Source of the DNA: an uncultured Oscillospiraceae bacterium
GTDB taxonomy: Bacteria > Bacillota > Clostridia > Oscillospirales > Oscillospiraceae
DNA length: 5,907 bases
Assembly (NCBI GenBank): GCA_900758315.1
Contig: CAAERF010000580.1
Location: forward strand, 1 to 5,907
Reading direction: 5' to 3'
Position 1 is the stretch's first letter. Every line of letters begins with the position of its first letter. Position numbers and translations under genes: made by a program. Below are positions 1 to 5,044 of the stretch, piece by piece. The notes beneath the pieces were generated by a model that saw only the letters and a program-made list of their open reading frames with translations, was not told the origin of the DNA and did not search any database.

Positions 1-96
1 ACATACCGAAGGCTGAAACACGCTTTCGGCTTGTGCTATGCAGAGTTGGTCTAGCCCGCCAAACGGTAACAATCCAACGACGCTGCTCACGTACAT
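1..96 (-). CDS. Possible 5' end of an unrecognised leftward gene, cut by the window edge
   Basis: An ATG at position 96 opens a frame of 32 codons that runs to the window edge without a stop, beginning MYVSSVVGLLPFGG. It lies about 60 nt downstream of a good leftward sigma-A-type promoter (162-190), which is the main reason to list it. There is only an A-rich stretch (AAAAAAAGAAAA) before the ATG and no clear Shine-Dalgarno site. I do not recognise the peptide. It could be the start of a real gene, a short leader peptide in a 5' untranslated region, or chance. The composition here differs from the A+T-rich sequence just upstream. Confidence 0.25.
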   Translation of the reverse strand, partial: MYVSSVVGLLPFGGLDQLCIAQAESVFQPSVC

Positions 97-161
97 TTTT
101 CTTTTTTTGTAAGGTGCAAACAAATCAGGCACTTGAATAACGATTTATTCTGTATAATATT

Positions 162-190
162 ACAATATCACATTCTTTGTGGAGTGTCAA
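162..190 (-). promoter_or_regulatory. Sigma-A-type promoter directed leftward
   Basis: On the minus strand, TTGACA (185-190) is followed by a 17-nt spacer and TATTGT (162-167). This is a perfect -35 with optimal spacing and a -10 that matches four of six consensus bases. Short inverted repeats surround it: CACA-TTCTT-TGTG (169-181) in the spacer, and GAATAA-CGAT-TTATTC (135-150) just downstream of the expected start. Either could be a repressor site, but that is conjecture. It would drive transcription out of the left edge. No gene in this window uses it except the possible fragment at 1-96. Confidence 0.6.
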
Positions 191-351
191 GGCGAGAACG
201 GCTCTCTTTTTCACTTTGTTAGCTTTGCACAAATTCAGTCGATAATTTACAGCAGATTGACAAGTAAAAAGATTTCTTTTATTCCTCATCCGGATACAAG
301 TTCCGTGCATCCTTAACTGCAAGCAGAGGATTTTATTTGACGTGCATGATA
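191..351. other. A+T-rich spacer without a recognisable gene
   Basis: This stretch lies between the leftward promoter and the recognisable part of the IS66 remnant. Minus-strand frames crossing it have no ribosome binding site and no recognisable protein content. A short imperfect repeat, GAGA-ACGGC-TCTC (194-206), sits directly upstream of the -35 box. The last few dozen bases may be further decayed IS66 transposase sequence, but I cannot align them convincingly. I see nothing else here. Confidence 0.4.
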
Positions 352-625
352 CGAAACCAATCGCAACAAATCGTCCCTTTACAGTCGGGCAAAACTGGAT
401 TATGCTCAACACGCCCAGAGGAGCACAATCCAGTGCGATTCTCTACAGCATTGCAGAAACGGCAAGGCCAACAATTTGAAGCCGTATGAGTATTTCCGTT
501 TTTTACTGGACGAGATTGCAGAACATCTTTATGGCCGGGAGCATGATCCAAATGACCGCGCGTTCTTAAATGATATGATGCCGTAGTCGGACAAACTGCC
601 TGACATTTGCAAGAAGAAAATTTGA
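352..625 (+). pseudogene. IS66-family transposase, C-terminal fragment, frameshifted and interrupted
   Basis: Two frames together rebuild the end of an IS66 transposase. In the first (about 369-464) I read NRPFTVGQNW, then TPRGAQSSA and LYSIAETA, matching the family's IRPF-VGRKNW, P-KGA-ASA and YS-IETAKAN blocks. The second (464-625) continues KANNLKPYEYF, then FLNDMMP, a TAG at 584-586 where the family has tryptophan (LLPW), then SDKLPDICKKKI and TGA. The join at 464-466 is explained by loss of one A (GCA-AAG became GCAAG). The GQNW block also looks one residue short of GRKNW. This corresponds to the end of the DDE_Tnp_IS66 domain plus the IS66 C-terminal element. The upstream catalytic region is absent, so this is a dead copy. 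Confidence 0.85.
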
Positions 626-630
626 GGCTT

Positions 631-663
631 GCTGGAGCCGGATTCGGCTCCAGCTTTATTTTT
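631..663 (+). terminator. Rho-independent terminator of the IS66 remnant
   Basis: A perfect 10-bp stem, GCTGGAGCCG (631-640) and CGGCTCCAGC (645-654), with a GATT loop is followed on the plus strand by TTTATTTTT (655-663). It starts 5 nt after the transposase stop codon and lies inside the element's right end, so it belongs to the IS. It may still insulate the small leftward genes at 786-1344 from transcription coming from the left. Confidence 0.8.
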
Positions 664-733
664 GCTTGACGGCTGTGCTTGAGCGGTTACATAGATACAT
701 TGCACAGACTTACTCCCTTTAATACTCCTCTAG

Positions 734-768
734 AAAAAACCAGCCGGAAGTAAATCCCTTCCGGCTGG
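734..768 (-). terminator. Rho-independent terminator of the 91-aa/96-aa gene pair
   Basis: On the minus strand, a perfect 11-bp stem CCAGCCGGAAG / CTTCCGGCTGG (arms 758-768 and 740-750, 7-nt loop) is followed immediately by six T (734-739). It begins 17 nt after the stop codon of the 96-aa gene and ends the leftward transcription unit about 45 nt before the IS66 end at 690. The plus-strand side lacks a T run, so it acts in one direction. Confidence 0.9.
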
Positions 769-785
769 CATATACATATTCTCTT

Positions 786-1076
786 TTACGCGGTAAATGC
801 AGGGCGGATACTCTGTTGTACCCCGGTCTTTTCTTCTTGTTGCTTTGCCCACGTCACGCGTGTCACTTCTTCAACAAATGCGCGCGCTTTCTTATCGGCA
901 GAATAGTAATGGATTCCAAATTGGTCGCAGACGTCAAACAAAAGTTCGGTGTAGGCAAGTTCGTCCGCTGACGGCATCGCAAAATATCCACCTGCCGCAT
1001 CGGCCAGTTCATCGATTTCATAACGTTCATTTATGATCATATCTGCCTCATCGGCTATATTTTTAACATTAACCAT
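786..1076 (-). CDS. Small acidic hypothetical protein (96 aa), second gene of an overlapping pair
   Basis: I do not recognise this family. The protein is soluble, with no membrane segment or signal peptide. Residues 8-45 are strongly acidic and probably helical (ADEADMIINERYEIDELADA). A central part holds single cysteine and histidine residues (C50, H56), and the tail from residue 61 is more basic. The ATG overlaps the end of the 91-aa gene by 8 nt (ATGGTTAA), so the two are almost certainly translationally coupled; the only nearby Shine-Dalgarno-like sequence (AAGGAAG) is rather far from the start. The gene is followed closely by a strong terminator. Small overlapping pairs of this kind include toxin-antitoxin and anti-restriction systems, but nothing here shows such a role. 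Confidence 0.75.
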   Translation of the reverse strand: MVNVKNIADEADMIINERYEIDELADAAGGYFAMPSADELAYTELLFDVCDQFGIHYYSADKKARAFVEEVTRVTWAKQQEEKTGVQQSIRPAFTA

Positions 1077-1344
1077 TTACCACGCTCACTTCCTTGATCG
1101 GAGCCAAAAATGTATCTGGATCAAAATATAAATTTTTCAAAACAGGAATTAAATCAATATACTCTTCTTCAGGCCTGTCATTCTGTTTATACTTTGCCAT
1201 CGCTACAATATAACCATGATTCCATTCTTTTACTTCTGTATAATGCTCCAATGAATATGGTGCGCGAAATCTAATTACCTTATCCCCCACACGGAAAACT
1301 GTATAATTGGATTCATTGCTAAGAATTGCCCGTTGGCTATTCAT
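1069..1344 (-). CDS. Small hypothetical protein (91 aa), first gene of an overlapping pair
   Basis: This is an unrecognised cytoplasmic protein with no cysteine and many aromatic residues. The N-terminal half looks like a compact beta-rich fold (YTVFRVGDKVIRFRAPYS, residues 14-31; WNHGYIVAMAKY, 41-52). A conserved-looking C-terminal stretch follows (EEYIDLIPVLKNLYFDP, 60-76). The start is supported by AAGGAGGG 9 nt upstream of ATG. The reading frame is visibly richer in A+T than the operon at 2248-5827, suggesting separate acquisition. It overlaps the downstream 96-aa gene by 8 nt. The VGDKVIRFRAPYS stretch resembles beta-barrel nucleic-acid-binding folds only superficially, and I assign no function. 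Confidence 0.75.
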   Translation of the reverse strand: MNSQRAILSNESNYTVFRVGDKVIRFRAPYSLEHYTEVKEWNHGYIVAMAKYKQNDRPEEEYIDLIPVLKNLYFDPDTFLAPIKEVSVVNG

Positions 1345-1362
1345 ACACGTTTCCCTCCTTCA

Positions 1363-1510
1363 TTACTCTGGCTTTTTCAGTAGCTGTTCAAAGTTTGAGT
1401 ATGCCTCGCGAATGATTTGTATTTGCCTACTTTAGTATCAATAACCGCAGCAATCAATTCAAAATCACGGGGACCTTCTGCAACAATTCCTTTTTGTCAA
1501 AAGAGCGCAT
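1363..1510 (-). pseudogene. Decayed small reading frame upstream of the 91-aa gene
   Basis: Three short open stretches on the minus strand join into one protein-like sequence if small frameshifts are repaired: MRSFDKKELLQKVP from ATG 1510, then RDFELIAAVIDTKVGKYK, then IIREAYSNFEQLLKKPE ending in TAA at 1363-1365. The first break falls at a CCCC run (about 1470). The second is near the CAAATCATTC stretch. The stop is followed directly by the ribosome binding site of the 91-aa gene, as expected of a real upstream gene in one operon. I do not know the family; a repaired product would be about 50 aa. An additional open stretch just upstream (MFHSQSPVKAS... , about 1510-1590) may belong to it or be chance. 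Confidence 0.4.
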
Positions 1511-1606
1511 TTATAGGTTTGAGGCAAGCAATAAACGCACTGCGGCAGCCTGATTTGACGCTTTTACAGGTGACTGTGAATGGAACATCTGCATGATTCC
1601 ATAGGA

Positions 1607-2155
1607 TCAAATCGCTTTGCCGCCTGACTCTTCATACTTACTTTCGCGTGCAATGTCGCTTTTGAAGCGGATGCACCGCACGTGACCGAGACGTTCTACA
1701 AGGAAACAGTACGGGCGGATGCCATCGTCGATTTCCAGAATTTCATAGGGCAATAGCTGCATAGAGAGCAACTCTGCCAAAGAATGATTTTTGATTTGCT
1801 TTGCAAATTCCATCGCCGTATAAGGTGACTCTCCCTCATACCGCACTGCATAGCGGCTGGGGTATGGGAAAAACGAGATTCCGTTGGCCGCAAGCATGCT
1901 CTCTCCTGCCTCGATTTCCGGTGAACGGAAGTTGTAAATCCGCAATGTGGGCGGCACGCGCCGCTTAGGACACCATTTCGGTACATTTACCTTGGGGTCA
2001 TCAGAGCGAAAGATGATGATTTTTTTGCCGCCGGTGCAGTATTTTGTGTTCGGTTTCATGCGCCGACCGTGAACTATTTTCGTTTCAGACCCGGCATAGA
2101 GTTTACAGTCCGAGCAGTAATAACACTTGAATTTGCGTACTTTTTCTTCATACAT
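1607..2155 (-). CDS. Cysteine-rich hypothetical protein with probable zinc site (182 aa)
   Basis: The N-terminal third carries a cysteine cluster, C11-x2-C14-x2-C17, then C40 (in KYC) and C62 (in PKWCPKR). This is a pattern typical of a structural zinc site in small phage and mobile-element proteins. Basic residues crowd the same region (KIVHGRRMKP, KKIIIFR), so nucleic-acid binding is plausible but unproven. The rest (75-182) looks globular, and there are no membrane segments. I prefer ATG at 2155 because AAGGGGTGA lies 8 nt upstream. A GTG at 2167 would add four residues but sits inside that ribosome binding site. The gene begins 31 nt after a terminator hairpin, so it depends on readthrough or an unseen signal. 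No family name can be given. Confidence 0.8.
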   Translation of the reverse strand: MYEEKVRKFKCYYCSDCKLYAGSETKIVHGRRMKPNTKYCTGGKKIIIFRSDDPKVNVPKWCPKRRVPPTLRIYNFRSPEIEAGESMLAANGISFFPYPSRYAVRYEGESPYTAMEFAKQIKNHSLAELLSMQLLPYEILEIDDGIRPYCFLVERLGHVRCIRFKSDIARESKYEESGGKAI

Positions 2156-2163
2156 AGTCAATT

Positions 2164-2172
2164 TCACCCCTT
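2164..2172 (-). promoter_or_regulatory. Ribosome binding site that decides the start of the 182-aa gene
   Basis: AAGGGGTGA on the minus strand differs from the ideal AAGGAGGTGA core by little and ends 8 nt before ATG 2155. The competing GTG (2165-2167) is part of this motif, so it cannot be served by it. This favours the ATG. Confidence 0.7.
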
Positions 2173-2180
2173 ATTCCGTC

Positions 2181-2215
2181 AAAAGAAGCCGTGGCAGCAA
2201 AGCGCCGCCACGGCT
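2181..2215 (-). terminator. Rho-independent terminator after the five-gene operon
   Basis: On the minus strand, AGCCGTGGC (2207-2215) pairs with GCCACGGCT (2187-2195). Two further G-C pairs extend the stem past one mismatch, around a 5-nt loop. TTCTTTT (2181-2187) follows. It lies 32 nt after the stop of the 81-aa gene and 31 nt before the ATG of the 182-aa gene, leaving no space for a promoter in between. The T run is interrupted by one C, so partial readthrough is likely. Confidence 0.8.
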
Positions 2216-2247
2216 GTAATTAAATCATTCTGCGAACATTCAACCCT

Positions 2248-2493
2248 TTACGCACACGCGGCCAGCGTTTGTCGGCGCGGGTTGAGGACCGCGAGTACAA
2301 AAGGGCGAGGCTTGATGTAATAATGGGTGGTGGATGTTTCAAAGTGGATCTCCTGCGTTTCGGTTTCGTGAATCTTCACTACAGGAGCCGTATGGTACAT
2401 TTCGCCGCCCGTACTGAAGATGGCGGGTCTGCCCACCATCAGTGCGGACATGAGTTTGCCGGTAATGTAAAGCTCCAGCTTCCGCTTTTTCAT
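2248..2493 (-). CDS. Small hypothetical protein (81 aa), last gene of the operon
   Basis: This is an unrecognised soluble protein starting MKKRKLELYITGKLM. Its alternating hydrophobic pattern (ELYITGKLMSALMVGRPAIF, then TAPVVKIHETETQEIHFET and THYYIKP) suggests a small beta-rich fold. The basic start is followed by a neutral body and a short Arg-containing tail (NPRRQ). The ATG at 2493 is chosen because AAAGGGAGG stands 10 nt upstream. A GTG at 2526 would add 11 residues but would overlap the end of the sigma-like gene and put the ribosome binding site inside the coding region. It starts 17 nt after the sigma-like gene's stop and is followed by the operon terminator. No function can be assigned. 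Confidence 0.8.
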   Translation of the reverse strand: MKKRKLELYITGKLMSALMVGRPAIFSTGGEMYHTAPVVKIHETETQEIHFETSTTHYYIKPRPFVLAVLNPRRQTLAACA

Positions 2494-2503
2494 TCTGTCC
2501 TTG

Positions 2504-2512
2504 CCTCCCTTT
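2504..2512 (-). promoter_or_regulatory. Ribosome binding site that decides the start of the 81-aa gene
   Basis: TAAAGGGAGG joins the stop codon of the sigma-like gene to a strong Shine-Dalgarno site. The same ten bases join the stop of the 260-aa gene to the ribosome binding site of the DUF932 gene (5038-5047), so the operon uses the same stop/RBS junction twice. Confidence 0.7.
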
Positions 2513-3050
2513 AAGCATCTCTGCACAGTTCCACCACGATGAGCCGCGCGTTATCCAGCAGCGTGTTCACATGGTACAGCGAGGTGTTCTGCATCTGCGC
2601 GATCTCGTTCGTCTGGTAGCCTTTGGTGCGCAGACGGATAATTTCCATCTGCTGGGGCGTTACCCGCTTGGCGAGGGCGTGCAGAAGCAATGCAACCTCA
2701 CTTTCACGCAGCGCTTCCTCGTCCGTTACCGTTGGTGTTGAATGCCGGGTCAGATGCCCGGTGTAAGACTGACGGGGACGAACAAAACGGATGACGCGGA
2801 AACGGCGCTTGTCGGTGCGGTGGGTATTGACAACTTCGCCTTCCATCGCCCGCCACGCAACCGTGGCAAAGGAATAGCCTGCAAGGTTCGGGTCGGTCAG
2901 ATACCGCTGTACGGCCCGCAGATAGCCGAAAATGACGATGTCATAATATTCGCTGGCAGGCAGATTCTTCTCGTGCAGAAACTTGTAGACAAGGTTGTGG
3001 TTCTTGTCGGCAAAAATACGCTGAGTATCATTCAACGGAATATCGTGCAT
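2511..3050 (-). CDS. Sigma-70-like RNA polymerase sigma factor or sigma-related regulator (179 aa)
   Basis: Residues 16-76 look like sigma-70 region 2: NLVYKFLHEKN, then the YYDIVIFGYLRAVQRYL stretch, and YSFATVAWRAMEGEVVN, the equivalent of the F-T-A-W-x-I core-binding and -10-recognition helices. A basic linker (KRRFRVIRFVRPRQ, 81-94) follows. Residues 115-171 look like region 4, with the helix-turn-helix YQTNEIAQMQNTSLYHVNTLL (about 145-165) after VTPQQMEIIRLRTKGY. Regions 1 and 3 are essentially missing, as in short sigma factors of clostridial mobile elements and phages. The known family role is promoter recognition by RNA polymerase; target promoters are unknown here. AAGGAGG lies 6-7 nt before ATG. 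It follows the zinc-protein gene by 22 nt. Some such proteins may act only as DNA-binding regulators, which the sequence cannot settle. Confidence 0.8.
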   Translation of the reverse strand: MHDIPLNDTQRIFADKNHNLVYKFLHEKNLPASEYYDIVIFGYLRAVQRYLTDPNLAGYSFATVAWRAMEGEVVNTHRTDKRRFRVIRFVRPRQSYTGHLTRHSTPTVTDEEALRESEVALLLHALAKRVTPQQMEIIRLRTKGYQTNEIAQMQNTSLYHVNTLLDNARLIVVELCRDA

Positions 3051-3072
3051 AAAGCACCTCCTTCATAAACTG

Positions 3073-3927
3073 TTACGCGGGCAGCGGCTGCGTGTCACCG
3101 TTCACCGATGCCCCGATGCAAAAGCTGCCATCGGCGGTCGCAGGGGCGGTAGCGCAGCTCTCCACATCACAAAGACCATCATCCTGTTCACGTTTTGCCT
3201 CGATGCGCTGGCGGTTCATGCCGCGAATCTGCTCACGGAAGCTCAAGGCGTACTTGCGCACAGCGGCAAGCTGCTCGCCGTGGAAATCGCCCAAGCGCTT
3301 GAACGTGGCAACGCTGTAATCCTTGCCCTCCGGGTTCGTCTGGCGTTTCAATCCAATCTCCACAAGGCTGCCGTAGGTGGCACGGTTGCGGAAAACAAAG
3401 CCCTGATTCAAAAACTCACGGAACGGGCTGATGCTGGTGGGAGAGAGATTGATCGCCAGCGGCATAAACTCCCCGCTGCGCAGCAAGTACAGCACCCGCA
3501 TATTCTTGCAGGCTTTGCCGCGACCATTGGCGGCACTGCCAAATTGGCTCAACGCACAGGTTTCGCAGACACCACCGGGTTCACCGTAGCCCTGTTTGCC
3601 GTCTACAGAGGAGCAGAGCGGCGGTACATCGTCGCTGTACTCATCGCCCTCCGGCCAGTAGGCGCAGCTTGCGTGATTGAACAAAATCACGCCGGTGAGA
3701 GTGGGGCTGTAATCTGGGTGCTGAGGGTCGCCGGTGGGCAATTCAAACTGCAGCACGCCGCCTGCGGGAATCTTGATGCGGGGAAAGGACATCGTAAAGC
3801 CGTCCCTATCCTCGGCAAGTTCCTCACTGCTGAAATCGGCATCGCCCATTTCGGGCAGCACAAAATCCAGCGGTTCGTTGGCGGTCATGGCGGTGGTGGC
3901 TGCGGCGTTAGCGTTCATCATAGACAT
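3073..3927 (-). CDS. Cys4 zinc-site protein of phage/plasmid type, possible DNA-metabolism role (284 aa)
   Basis: The key feature is a cysteine cluster C105, C121-x2-C124 and C140, in the context GGVCETCALSQFGSA and GRGKACKNMRVLYLL. This 'C-x2-C ... FGS ... GKACKN-R' layout recurs in proteins of phages and mobile elements and most likely binds zinc. Residues 44-90 form a hydrophobic, beta-rich part (MSFPRIKIPAGGVLQFELP). Residues 150-215 (PLAINLSPTSISPFREFL) continue the core fold, and a helical basic part (218-248) precedes a disordered tail with three more cysteines (C253, C258, C270). The first 40 residues are Ala/Asn-rich and acidic. AGGAGG stands 8 nt before ATG 3927; ATGs at codons 3 and 4 are less well placed. 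Its place directly after the DUF932 gene suggests a joint role. A single-stranded-DNA-binding or recombination accessory role is inference. Confidence 0.75.
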   Translation of the reverse strand: MSMMNANAAATTAMTANEPLDFVLPEMGDADFSSEELAEDRDGFTMSFPRIKIPAGGVLQFELPTGDPQHPDYSPTLTGVILFNHASCAYWPEGDEYSDDVPPLCSSVDGKQGYGEPGGVCETCALSQFGSAANGRGKACKNMRVLYLLRSGEFMPLAINLSPTSISPFREFLNQGFVFRNRATYGSLVEIGLKRQTNPEGKDYSVATFKRLGDFHGEQLAAVRKYALSFREQIRGMNRQRIEAKREQDDGLCDVESCATAPATADGSFCIGASVNGDTQPLPA

Positions 3928-3955
3928 AAAAAATCCTCCTATATGTAGGGCAGCA

Positions 3956-5029
3956 TCAAGCAGCTGCCTGGTTGATTCTCGACCACTGCTGTGTGGGCAT
4001 GGTCAAAATGCTGTAACCGATACTTTCCAATTCACTGGCGCGGTCATAGCTCTCCACATCCTGGCTGTGTCGGGTCACGGCGTTGGATAAACCATACAGC
4101 GTCAAATCGTTGGATTCGATCAGCCGCTGCAATACGCCAGTGCTTTCGCTGTCGGTAATGTGGAACTCTTTGCTGGCAAGTTTGACGACGGCCGGCACAT
4201 CACGGGTATCCATCTGTGCGGCTTTGGTCTCCTGCATTTTGCCGACGACCTGTGCGAACCGCGCTTCTTCCACGGCAGCGCGCACGGTGTCCTGAATCTT
4301 CATGACAAAGGCTTTGTCCTCCGCGTCCAAAGTTGCTTGGGAGTAGACGCTGAAATTTTCCTCGCTATCTGTAACACGCCCCACATGGTTACGGCGGGCG
4401 GCGGCTTCATTCACGACCATGCCGTTGCTGCACACCAGCCGATAGATCAGCGGCTGGATGCTGACGGAACCAAGTCCGACCTCGCTGTTGCTGATGATGA
4501 CCCCTGCCTGCACAATGTCGCCGGGGGATACCTCCGCCTGCAAGCGGGGGTTCACGGCCTTGATGTACATACGGCTTTCGGTGATTTGGCAGCTTTCAAA
4601 GCGGATGTCAGGCAGCCCGCCGAGAATCGGAAGCGTCACTCCGGCAATGTCGATATTGTCGATGCGGCGGTAGCGATTGCTCAGGTACGCACGGGCGGAG
4701 CCGTCCAAGGTGCGCAGCATACGCTGGCTGTTTTCTTGCTTGAACCATGTGTTGGCGTTGTAGGCCAGCAGGTCGGGGCGTTCCTCCCGCATACGGTCAT
4801 AGTAGGCGGCGGGGATGCGCAGATGAGTGCCGATCTGCCGATGGGCGATGCCGGTGATGGTCATGGGCTCGATTAGTTCAGTGCCGCTGTCGTCCGACAG
4901 GTGCAAAAACATTTCTTTGCCGTAGGATTCCATCCGCAGGCGATTGGGGGCAATGAGGTAGTCCTCCTTGGACTCGCTCTGCCGTTTCACTTCGGTCAGC
5001 ATCTGCTGTAAGGATACACCGGATTTCAT
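3956..5029 (-). CDS. DUF932 (UPF0380) phage/plasmid-like protein (357 aa)
   Basis: Several blocks typical of the DUF932 family are present: RAYLSNRYRRIDN (113-125), GVIISNSEVGLGSVSIQP (176-193) and YRLVCSNGMVV (196-206). The length fits the phage/plasmid-like branch. The E. coli prophage and plasmid proteins YfjQ, YafZ and YubP belong to the same broad family. Biochemical function is unknown; genes of this family sit on prophages, plasmids and integrative elements, often near DNA-processing genes. The protein is soluble with no membrane segment. Residues 230-275 look helical and charged, and the C-terminus (300-357) is an additional helical region. GGGAGG lies 8 nt before ATG 5029, and the gene begins 15 nt after the 260-aa gene. 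The zinc-protein gene follows after 28 nt. Confidence 0.88.
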   Translation of the reverse strand: MKSGVSLQQMLTEVKRQSESKEDYLIAPNRLRMESYGKEMFLHLSDDSGTELIEPMTITGIAHRQIGTHLRIPAAYYDRMREERPDLLAYNANTWFKQENSQRMLRTLDGSARAYLSNRYRRIDNIDIAGVTLPILGGLPDIRFESCQITESRMYIKAVNPRLQAEVSPGDIVQAGVIISNSEVGLGSVSIQPLIYRLVCSNGMVVNEAAARRNHVGRVTDSEENFSVYSQATLDAEDKAFVMKIQDTVRAAVEEARFAQVVGKMQETKAAQMDTRDVPAVVKLASKEFHITDSESTGVLQRLIESNDLTLYGLSNAVTRHSQDVESYDRASELESIGYSILTMPTQQWSRINQAAA

Positions 5030-5044
5030 ACGCGAAACCTCCCT

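Larger units (their letters stand above)
352..690 (+). mobile_element. Right-end remnant of an IS66-family insertion sequence
   Basis: The segment holds the decayed 3' end of an IS66-type transposase, a hairpin terminator, and a probable right terminal inverted repeat ending GAGCGGTTAC at 690. Read inward from the other strand, the end starts GTAACCGCTCAAGC. IS66-family ends characteristically begin GTAA(G)CG, and these elements make 8-bp target duplications. The next 8 bases (ATAGATAC, 691-698) would then be one copy of the duplication, but no partner is visible because the left part of the element (most of the transposase, the small accessory genes and the left repeat) is missing. The left boundary at 352 is approximate. 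The remnant cannot move by itself. Confidence 0.75.

Noticed and set aside
125..412. Minus-strand open frame of 95 codons at the left end
   Set aside because: It runs across a strong promoter and into the antisense of the IS66 transposase remnant, has no proper ribosome binding site and resembles no protein.
1440..1490. Possible promoters for the 91-aa gene (for example TTGAAT-17-GATACT)
   Set aside because: Each box matches only about four of six consensus bases, which is common by chance in A+T-rich sequence.
2494..2526. Longer form of the 81-aa protein from GTG 2526
   Set aside because: It would place the strong GGGAGG ribosome binding site inside the coding region and overlap the sigma-like gene; ATG 2493 is properly spaced.
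3280..3948. Long plus-strand open frame of 222 codons
   Set aside because: It lies antisense to the zinc-protein gene, lacks a convincing ribosome binding site and reads as low-complexity shadow sequence; the minus-strand gene has a strong AGGAGG site and recognisable motifs.
4160..4876. Long plus-strand open frame of 238 codons
   Set aside because: It is antisense to the DUF932 gene, whose family motifs are clear; its length is explained by G+C-rich codon use on the opposite strand.
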